From Pseudomonadales bacterium (GTDB taxonomy: Bacteria; Pseudomonadota; Gammaproteobacteria; Pseudomonadales; Azotimanducaceae): a DNA stretch of 11,254 nucleotides. Shown here piece by piece: positions 5,948 through 11,254 of the stretch. Position 1 is the first letter of the stretch; every line of letters begins with the position of its first letter. A program made the position numbers and the translations under genes. The stretch is taken from assembly GCA_022448765.1 (NCBI GenBank), contig JAKUTI010000072.1, positions 1 through 11,254 on the forward strand, given 5' to 3'. The notes beneath the pieces were generated by a model. The model had not been told where the DNA came from. It was given only the letters and a program-made list of their open reading frames with translations, and did no database searches.

Positions 5948-6937
5948 ATGAATCCCACGAGACTACTCCGTAGGGTTGTATACGCCGCGTTGGCGCTCGC
6001 GTCCGTGGTCGTTGTTCTGGGAGCGTATACGCGTCTGGCTGACGCTGGACTCGGATGTCCAGACTGGCCGGGTTGTTACGGAATGCTAGGTGTTCCGGAG
6101 TCCGATGAGCAGATTCGGTTGGCGGAAGCGCGCTATCCGGGAATTCCTGTCGAACCGGCGAAGGCTTGGCCCGAGATGGTCCACCGTTATTTTGCGACGG
6201 GCCTTGGCATACTGTGTCTAGGCATACTGGCGTTGGCCTGGTCAAAAGGTCAGCGCCTTTTCATTCCATTCACGTTAGCGGCCCTGGTGATCGTGCAAGG
6301 CGCGTTTGGGGCCTGGACGGTAACTCTTAAACTTTGGCCGCAGGTTGTGACAGCGCATTTGCTGGGTGGTTTTGCCACATTGTCAGTACTTTGGTGGTAC
6401 GTCCTATCACTGCGGCCAGCGATCGGCGTAATAGCCGTTCCGAAGAAATGGGCTCAACTCGCATTAGTCGCCGTGGTATTACAGATCGCCGTTGGGGGGT
6501 GGGTAACGTCGAATTACGCGGCTCTGGCATGTCCGGATTTCCCGACCTGCCATGGTCAGTTCATACCTACAATGGACTTTGAACGCGGGTTTGATTTTGC
6601 TCAGACCATTGGACCCAACTACCTCGGTGGCCAGTTAGACAGTGATGCACGTGTCGCGATTCAAGTGGTGCATCGTCTGGGAGCCGTCATCGTTTTCGTG
6701 GTTGTTGGATTGTTGGTCTTTCATCTTCGGTCTCGCCCTTTCGGTTGGGCCCTCGGTAGCGTTTTGTGTATACAGTGGGTTCTGGGTATCTCGAACGTTC
6801 TTTTCGATCTACCGCTTTTGGTGGCTGTATTACACAATGCCGGTGGCGCCGTGCTATTGCTGATGGTTCTCACCGTTAACGTTGCGTTGGGCCCGAACCA
6901 GGAACCGCAGATGCAAAATAGGAACCACAGCCGTTGA
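5948..6937 (+). CDS. ctaA: Haem A synthase, COX15/CtaA family
   Basis: Integral inner-membrane enzyme that oxidises the C8 methyl of haem O to a formyl group, giving haem A for aa3-type cytochrome oxidase. The 329 residues contain about eight hydrophobic helices in two pseudo-symmetric halves. The four family histidines are present in their usual contexts: EMVHRYFATGLG (His79), TAHLLGGFATLS (His137), VVHRLGAVIVF (His242) and LHNAGGAVLL (His296). Both external loops carry cysteine pairs: GCPDWPGC (Cys37, Cys43) and CPDFPTC (Cys195, Cys201). The N-terminus MNPTRLLRRVVYA places positive charges just before helix 1. It is followed by ctaB with a 4-base overlap. No oxidase subunit genes lie upstream; aroE does instead. 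Confidence 0.96.
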   Translation: MNPTRLLRRVVYAALALASVVVVLGAYTRLADAGLGCPDWPGCYGMLGVPESDEQIRLAEARYPGIPVEPAKAWPEMVHRYFATGLGILCLGILALAWSKGQRLFIPFTLAALVIVQGAFGAWTVTLKLWPQVVTAHLLGGFATLSVLWWYVLSLRPAIGVIAVPKKWAQLALVAVVLQIAVGGWVTSNYAALACPDFPTCHGQFIPTMDFERGFDFAQTIGPNYLGGQLDSDARVAIQVVHRLGAVIVFVVVGLLVFHLRSRPFGWALGSVLCIQWVLGISNVLFDLPLLVAVLHNAGGAVLLLMVLTVNVALGPNQEPQMQNRNHSR

Positions 6938-7830
6938 GTGATACATCGATCGAAAGAGCGCGCTATGTGTGGCGTGATTACCTCGAAATATGCAAGCCGC
7001 GGGTCGTTTTACTGATGTTGATGTGTGCGGCGGTCGGGATGTTTCTGGCGGTCCCGGGGATGGTCCCTCTGGACATCATTGTGTTTGGCCTGCTGGGTAT
7101 TGCTTTAGTTGCTGCGTCGGCTGCCGCCATCAACCACATCGCGGACGCGCAGATTGATTCGCGGATGGCAAGAACCCAAGATCGACCAGTTGCGACCGGC
7201 CGTGTGTCAACGTCGCAGGGCCTCGTGTTCGCTGGGATCACGGGGTCGGTTGGATTTGTCATCCTCTACTATCTTGTGAATCCTCTGACCGCGCTTCTCA
7301 ACCTGGCGTCGTGGGTTGGCTACGGTTTGGTTTATACGCTTTACTTAAAGCGAGCGACGCCACAGAACATCGTTATTGGGGGGTTGTTTGGCGCCGCACC
7401 GCCGCTTTTTGGATGGGCGGCTGTCACGAATAGCATCGAGCCTGGGGCATTGCTGTTGGTACTAATCATCTACGCGTGGACACCCCCTCACTTTTGGGCC
7501 TTAGCTCTCGATCGTAAAGCGGAATACGAGCGAGCAGATGTCCCGATGCTGCCGATTACTCACGGAGAGGCCTACACGCGGTGGCAAATTCTGTTTTACA
7601 CAGTGATCCTGTTGGTGTGCAGCGTTCTTCCGTTCGGCATTGGTATGAGCGGATGGCCCTATTTATTAGCCGCGCTCGCCCTTGGAGCCATATTTGTTTT
7701 CTGGGCGGTCGCGATGTTCACGAAACACGATAAACGGGTCCCCATCCGCACGTTTCGTTACTCCATCACCTACCTCATGTTGCTCTTTCTGGCTCTCCTC
7801 GTAGACCATTATTTGCCAAGCGCTGTTTGA
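6934..7830 (+). CDS. ctaB: Protohaem IX farnesyltransferase (haem O synthase)
   Basis: Integral membrane prenyltransferase of the UbiA superfamily that joins farnesyl diphosphate to haem B, giving haem O, the substrate of CtaA. At 298 residues it has the usual length and about nine hydrophobic helices. The two polyprenyl-diphosphate/Mg2+ regions are clear: NHIADAQID (67-75) followed by RTQDRPVATG (80-89), and DRKAEYERADVPMLP (193-207). The haem-side signature TPQNIVIGGLFGAAPPLFGWAA (142-163) and WTPPHFWALA (182-191) are typical of CtaB/CyoE and distinguish it from UbiA. The start is TTG at 6934, sharing TTGA with the ctaA stop and preceded by AGGA about 10 bases upstream, so it is translationally coupled to ctaA. 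The next gene begins directly at its stop. Confidence 0.96.
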   Translation: MSDTSIERARYVWRDYLEICKPRVVLLMLMCAAVGMFLAVPGMVPLDIIVFGLLGIALVAASAAAINHIADAQIDSRMARTQDRPVATGRVSTSQGLVFAGITGSVGFVILYYLVNPLTALLNLASWVGYGLVYTLYLKRATPQNIVIGGLFGAAPPLFGWAAVTNSIEPGALLLVLIIYAWTPPHFWALALDRKAEYERADVPMLPITHGEAYTRWQILFYTVILLVCSVLPFGIGMSGWPYLLAALALGAIFVFWAVAMFTKHDKRVPIRTFRYSITYLMLLFLALLVDHYLPSAV

Positions 7831-8508
7831 ATGGATCACGAGCGAACGAAATCTTCCGGCGTGCGTGACGCAGTTGTACTCATTTCGATCCTGTCGCTTT
7901 CCGTGGCGGGATTGCTCTGGCTGGGCCAAGTCCCAAAGGAGAGCGGAGTGGCGGAGCTACATTCGCTTGGTGTGGTCGCGATACCAGAACCACGGGAGCT
8001 TGGCGATCATGCCCTCGTCGACCAGTCGGGAAATCGGTTTGACGTTGGAAAGCTCAAGGGACACTGGTCCTTCATTTTTTTTGGATATACGCGATGTCCT
8101 GACATCTGCCCTGTCACCATGTCAATTCTCGGACAAGCTGAGCGCCTAATAGAGAACCGTCAAGGTGGGAATAACCTGGCGGACGGTTTTCAGGGAATAC
8201 TTGTCTCGGTGGATCCGGAGCGTGACGACGAGGGTGTGCTAGGGGCATATGTGACCGCTTTTTCACCCGCCTTTATTGGGCTAACGGGCACCGGGGCTGC
8301 GGTGAAATCATTTGGGCTCCAGCTTGGAATAGGTTACCGAAAAGGAGAACCAAACGATTCCGAGATCGGATACTTAATCGATCACTCTCCGTACATTGTC
8401 GTTGTCGACCCGGCGGCTCGGCACTATGGGTATATCAAACCGCCGTTCGATGCTGGCCGTATCGCGCTTATCTATTCGAAACTAAGACAAATTCAAGTCG
8501 CATCTTGA
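7831..8508 (+). CDS. sco: SCO1/SenC family copper chaperone for cytochrome c oxidase
   Basis: Membrane-anchored, periplasm-facing thioredoxin-fold protein that delivers copper to, or reduces the cysteines of, the CuA site of cytochrome oxidase. One transmembrane helix (about residues 13-32) precedes the soluble domain. The copper ligands are present: GYTRCPDICP (85-94) with Cys89 and Cys93, and the distal His185 in LIDHSPYIVVVD (182-193). The SVDPERD motif (126-132) is also typical. Length 225 fits the family (about 200-225). The ATG follows the ctaB stop without a gap (TGAATG), and no strong Shine-Dalgarno is visible, so re-initiation is likely. Together with ctaA and ctaB this forms a cytochrome oxidase maturation operon; the oxidase subunits themselves are not in the window. 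Confidence 0.94.
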   Translation: MDHERTKSSGVRDAVVLISILSLSVAGLLWLGQVPKESGVAELHSLGVVAIPEPRELGDHALVDQSGNRFDVGKLKGHWSFIFFGYTRCPDICPVTMSILGQAERLIENRQGGNNLADGFQGILVSVDPERDDEGVLGAYVTAFSPAFIGLTGTGAAVKSFGLQLGIGYRKGEPNDSEIGYLIDHSPYIVVVDPAARHYGYIKPPFDAGRIALIYSKLRQIQVAS

Positions 8509-8527
8509 TCGGATGGGCCTCTCTAAA

Positions 8528-8556
8528 TTGCAAAACGAAAAGGCGATACCTATGCT
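8528..8556 (+). promoter_or_regulatory. Weak candidate promoter for egtB-egtD
   Basis: TTGCAA (8528-8533) and TATGCT (8551-8556), each 4 of 6 to consensus, are separated by 17 bases in the 71-base gap after the SCO gene. A start near 8563 would leave a leader of about 17 bases containing GGGGGAA (8570-8576) as ribosome-binding site. The egt genes could instead be read through from ctaA-ctaB-sco. Confidence 0.3.
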
Positions 8557-8579
8557 GGCGGGCCTGATCGGGGGAACAG

Positions 8580-9848
8580 ATGTCAGCTACCGCGCCTCGG
8601 GTGATGTCACTCAGCAATGTGTACCGCGACGTAAGATCAAAAACGGAGGATCTATGTCGACCACTTTCCGTCGACGACCATGTTGTTCAACCGATCGCAG
8701 ACGTCAGTCCACCCAAATGGCACCTGGCGCATACAACGTGGTTTTTCGAAACGTTCCTGCTGAGCTCCCATCTCGCGGGCTATCGAGTTTTCGACGAAAA
8801 ATACGCGGAGCTATTTAATTCGTATTACGAGGGCATTGGTTCGAGGCACCCCAGGGCCGAAAGAGGAAATTTGTCTCGACCAACCCTAGACGAAGTACAC
8901 GAGTACCGGCGATACGTTGATGTGGCCATGGAGATGTTGCTCGATTCGGTCCACGGGAGTGGTGATGAAATCGTGTCACGAACCGTCCTGGGACTAAATC
9001 ACGAGCAACAACACCAAGAACTAATCGTTACTGACTTGAAATTTATCTTGGGTCACAACCCGTTACGTCCGGCATATCAGCTTGGAGATGACGATAACCA
9101 GTCGTCGCCACGACCCCAGACGTACGCGCCCGTCACCGGTGGATTGGTGATGATTGGTGCGGAAGCAAACGAACCTTTTTGTTTTGATAACGAAACCCCA
9201 AAGCATCGTGTATGGGTAGACGATTTTGAATTTGCAGAACGGTTGGTGACGAACGAGGAATATCTAGCATTCATCGAGGACGATGGTTATCGAACGCCGT
9301 CATTGTGGTTGTCGGACGGCTGGCGGGAAGTCAGCGAGCGAGATTGGAAAGCACCAGAATATTGGACCCAGCGCGATTCGACCTGGCACGAGTACACGCT
9401 AGCGGGCGAATCTGAATTGATTCCCAATGTCCCAGTTACCCACATTAGTTTTTATGAAGCGGATGCTTTTGCTCGTTGGTATGGCGCTCGACTTGCAACG
9501 GAATTCGAGTGGGAACGTGCGGCCGACCAAGTTCGAGACAAGTTGGAATCGACCGAATCGCGGGGTTTTCATCCTCGGTCTGCTGGGGGTAAAGGCGTGC
9601 GGCAATTGCTTGATGAATGCTGGCAATGGACGATGTCGAGTTACGCGCCCTATCCGGGGTTCCGGCCGCTATCGGGAACGCTGGGTGAATACAATGGTAA
9701 GTTCATGGCCAATCAGATGGTCCTGCGTGGGGGCTCCTGTGCTTCGCCGCAAGGTCACGTTCGCCATACCTACCGAAATTTCTTCTATGCCAAAGATCGA
9801 TGGCAGTTTACCGGTATTAGGCTAGTGAAAAATGGCTCCAAGCTCTAG
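8580..9848 (+). CDS. egtB: Ergothioneine biosynthesis sulfoxide synthase EgtB
   Basis: Non-haem iron enzyme that uses O2 to join a thiol donor (cysteine or gamma-glutamylcysteine) to C2 of hercynine, giving a sulfoxide. The 422 residues show the two-domain EgtB layout. An N-terminal DinB-like four-helix domain (about 10-160) holds KWHLAHTTWFFE (His51) and GLNHEQQHQEL, the HxxxH pair His141/His145; these three are the expected iron ligands. The C-terminal formylglycine-generating-enzyme/sulfatase-modifying-factor domain (about 185-417) has GGLVMIG, ETPKHRV, PVTHISFYEADAFARW, RLATEFEWERAA, WQWT, VLRGGS and a FTGIRL ending. The ATG at 8580 has GGGGGAA a few bases upstream; a second in-frame ATG at 8604 lacks one. 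It overlaps egtD. Context with egtD excludes ovothiol synthase, which is usually a fusion. The sulfur donor cannot be settled by eye. Confidence 0.95.
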   Translation: MSATAPRVMSLSNVYRDVRSKTEDLCRPLSVDDHVVQPIADVSPPKWHLAHTTWFFETFLLSSHLAGYRVFDEKYAELFNSYYEGIGSRHPRAERGNLSRPTLDEVHEYRRYVDVAMEMLLDSVHGSGDEIVSRTVLGLNHEQQHQELIVTDLKFILGHNPLRPAYQLGDDDNQSSPRPQTYAPVTGGLVMIGAEANEPFCFDNETPKHRVWVDDFEFAERLVTNEEYLAFIEDDGYRTPSLWLSDGWREVSERDWKAPEYWTQRDSTWHEYTLAGESELIPNVPVTHISFYEADAFARWYGARLATEFEWERAADQVRDKLESTESRGFHPRSAGGKGVRQLLDECWQWTMSSYAPYPGFRPLSGTLGEYNGKFMANQMVLRGGSCASPQGHVRHTYRNFFYAKDRWQFTGIRLVKNGSKL

Positions 9849-10809
9849 TCGATTAGCTCACGAGATCGAACTGCATGATCAAAAACCGGTGCTGGCCGAT
9901 GCACGGGCGGAGATCGAAAGAGGGCTGAGCACTGACCCCAAAAGACTCTCGCCGAAATTTTTTTATGACCAGCGTGGTTCGGCATTGTTTGAGGCAATTA
10001 CAGACCTGCCTGAGTACTACCTGACACGCGCAGAGCTTTCAATTCTTCGCTCGCACGGGGACGAAATAGCGGAGGCCATTGGAGACAACGTTTGTCTGAT
10101 CGAATACGGAAGCGGTAGCAGCACAAAGACTCGCGTGCTACTGGAGTCATGTCACCCGAGCGCATACGTCCCCGTGGATATCTCTCGTGAGTATTTGTTG
10201 CACTCTTCTCGCCTCATTGCCGAAGCATATCCCTGGCTGAAAGTGTGCCCGACCTGCGCTGATTACACAGCCCCGTTTGGGTTGCCAGCAAGTACGGATG
10301 GATTGACGCGGGTTGCGTTTTTCCCGGGATCCAGCCTGGGTAATTTCGAGCCGGTGGATGCCAAGAAGTTCATGCAAGGCGTGCGAAAAGTCGTTGGTAA
10401 ACAGGGGTGGTTATTGATCGGAGTCGATACCAAGAAAGATGAATCCGTTCTGAATCGAGCCTATAACGATCCCGGCGGAGTGACGGCCGAATTTAATCGA
10501 AACATTCTCCGACACTTAAACGAACGGTTCGGCGCGAATTTCGACGCCGAAGCATTCGAGCATTTGGCCAGGTATAACCGGCTTAAGGGCCGAATCGAAA
10601 TGTATCTAGTAAGCAATAGCCAACAAGACGTCCGGGTAGGAGGCGCGACATTTCGATTTGCTCCAGGGGAGCAACTGCATACGGAGAATTCGTACAAGTA
10701 TGACCTCGATCAATTTGTAGCCATAGCAGAAGCGACCGGATTCCGACAACACGAGGCCTGGTTTGACGCCGATGACCAATTTATGGAATTGCTGCTGAAA
10801 GCCTCTTAA
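9832..10809 (+). CDS. egtD: L-histidine N-alpha-methyltransferase EgtD
   Basis: S-adenosylmethionine-dependent enzyme that methylates histidine three times to hercynine, the substrate of EgtB. The 325 residues match the family (about 320). Motifs in order: LSPKFFYDQRGSALFEAI (39-56), LPEYYLTRAE (59-68), the SAM loop EYGSGSSTKTR (91-101), VPVDIS (113-118), FFPGSSLGNFEP (163-174), AYNDPGGVTAEFNRN (210-224) and HTENSYKY (283-290). By position and context, Asn171, Tyr211, Met257 and Glu285 correspond to the histidine-site residues Asn166, Tyr206, Met252 and Glu282 described for mycobacterial EgtD; this alignment was done by eye. The ATG at 9832 lies 17 bases inside egtB in another frame, with only a weak ribosome-binding site, so translation is probably coupled. 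Confidence 0.95.
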   Translation: MAPSSSRLAHEIELHDQKPVLADARAEIERGLSTDPKRLSPKFFYDQRGSALFEAITDLPEYYLTRAELSILRSHGDEIAEAIGDNVCLIEYGSGSSTKTRVLLESCHPSAYVPVDISREYLLHSSRLIAEAYPWLKVCPTCADYTAPFGLPASTDGLTRVAFFPGSSLGNFEPVDAKKFMQGVRKVVGKQGWLLIGVDTKKDESVLNRAYNDPGGVTAEFNRNILRHLNERFGANFDAEAFEHLARYNRLKGRIEMYLVSNSQQDVRVGGATFRFAPGEQLHTENSYKYDLDQFVAIAEATGFRQHEAWFDADDQFMELLLKAS

Positions 10810-10815
10810 CGAACT

Positions 10816-10842
10816 GTCGAAGAATGCCGCAACTGGCTCGAC
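10816..10842. terminator. Weak inverted repeat between convergent egtD and thrB
   Basis: GTCGA (10816-10820) and TCGAC (10838-10842) can pair, with a smaller GCC/GGC stem inside, in the 37-base gap between the two facing stop codons. There is no T-run on either strand. It may act as a bidirectional 3'-end hairpin, but such a short stem is also expected by chance. Confidence 0.18.
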
Positions 10843-10846
10843 GCGG

Positions 10847-11254
10847 TCAGAACGCCGAAAAACCAAGTAAATGTTGAGCAGCAATACGGCGAAATTCGTC
10901 GGGATCCTTAGATGCTGGGGAATGACTATCTTTGTTGGCGGACCTTGCCGCTAGCCGAGATATCCAGAAGGCGACTGCACTGTATAAGCCGAAAATGGGA
11001 TAACAGGCGATCTCCGTTCTTTCAAACGGACGAATTTCTTGATAGCCCTGGACCAATGCGGACGCACGGTGAGTATCTAACAGTTGTTTGGTCGTGCACC
11101 AATCGTTGATTGCGACGGCCACATCATAGATCCAATAATGATGCGAGGCGTGGTGAAAATCGACAACCCCCGACAACCCCCCTTCGTCAAATAGCGCATT
11201 GTCGCGAAATAGATCTCCGTGGATGATTCCGGTTGGCAGTGTTGCAACCGCAGG
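10847..11254 (-). CDS. thrB: Homoserine kinase, APH-fold ThrB type, 5' part outside window
   Basis: Would phosphorylate homoserine in threonine synthesis. The minus-strand frame is open from the window edge to a TGA at 10847-10849, giving 135 C-terminal residues of a family usually about 315-320 long. The catalytic loop IHGDLFRDNALF is encoded at about 11187-11222, with the aminoglycoside-phosphotransferase/choline-kinase Asp and Asn. The metal-binding Asp follows in GVVDFHHASHHYWIYDVAVAINDWC, and the tail has a GYQEIRPFERTE segment, AVAFWISRLAAR and KDPDEF. The pairing of a VIDF-type motif with YDxAIxxNDWC and RPLxxxE is the pattern I know from the Pseudomonas-type ThrB rather than from other APH kinases. 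A TTG at 11174-11176 is internal, not the start, since the HGD motif lies upstream. It faces egtD across 37 bases and is unrelated to it. Confidence 0.87.
   Translation of the reverse strand, partial: PAVATLPTGIIHGDLFRDNALFDEGGLSGVVDFHHASHHYWIYDVAVAINDWCTTKQLLDTHRASALVQGYQEIRPFERTEIACYPIFGLYSAVAFWISRLAARSANKDSHSPASKDPDEFRRIAAQHLLGFSAF

Noticed and set aside
8513..8818. 101-codon frame starting in the sco-egtB gap.
   Set aside because: It overlaps egtB in another frame for most of its length. Its composition is arginine/serine-rich, as expected for an out-of-frame reading, and egtB has clear family motifs.
11174..11176. TTG as a start codon for a 109-codon gene at the right edge.
   Set aside because: The frame continues upstream to the window edge and encodes the HGD-loop of the same kinase, so this TTG is an internal leucine.
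1..11254. tRNA or rRNA genes, CRISPR arrays, insertion sequences, direct repeats, phage or defence genes.
   Set aside because: Coding density is almost complete with recognised housekeeping genes. No repeated spacer pattern, transposase motif, terminal inverted repeat or tRNA-like cloverleaf was seen in the short gaps.

Overview
This window reads as ordinary chromosomal DNA of a gammaproteobacterium of moderate GC content. The main evidence is the minus-strand cluster def-fmt-rsmB-trkA, whose order matches the one well known from Escherichia coli and Pseudomonas. The protein signatures and the aerobic haem A pathway also fit a respiring proteobacterium. Frequent GTG/TTG starts and several divergent residues in conserved motifs hint at a lineage away from the usual model species; this is inference. 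I could not find phage, transposon, CRISPR or RNA-gene content.

Layout. Positions 1-3735 (minus strand) hold peptide deformylase, methionyl-tRNA formyltransferase, the 16S rRNA m5C967 methyltransferase RsmB and a 3'-truncated TrkA, packed with 4-10 base gaps or small overlaps. Positions 3736-3981 are a divergent intergenic region with a reasonable sigma70-type promoter for the plus-strand genes. Positions 3982-5830 (plus) hold purE, tsaC and aroE, joined by 4-base stop/start overlaps. After a 117-base gap containing a bulged hairpin, positions 5948-8508 (plus) hold ctaA, ctaB and a SCO/SenC protein: haem A synthesis and copper delivery for an aa3-type cytochrome oxidase. Positions 8580-10809 (plus) hold egtB and egtD, the core of ergothioneine biosynthesis. 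Positions 10847-11254 (minus) hold the C-terminal part of an APH-fold homoserine kinase (ThrB type), cut by the window edge.

How the genes work together. Fmt and Def are the two ends of the formyl-methionine cycle (formylation of initiator Met-tRNA, then deformylation of nascent chains), and RsmB modifies the ribosome. TsaC adds another translation function (t6A37 in tRNA). CtaB makes haem O from haem B, CtaA converts haem O to haem A, and SCO loads the CuA site of the same oxidase. EgtD trimethylates histidine and EgtB attaches sulfur to the product.

I did not find a convincing undescribed system. The points most worth a second look are: a PurE that lacks an adjacent PurK and carries motifs unlike typical gammaproteobacterial PurE; an egtBD pair with no egtA, egtC or egtE beside it; serial TTG/GTG starts overlapping upstream stops; a possibly leaderless def; and unusual substitutions in TsaC, RsmB and Fmt motifs.
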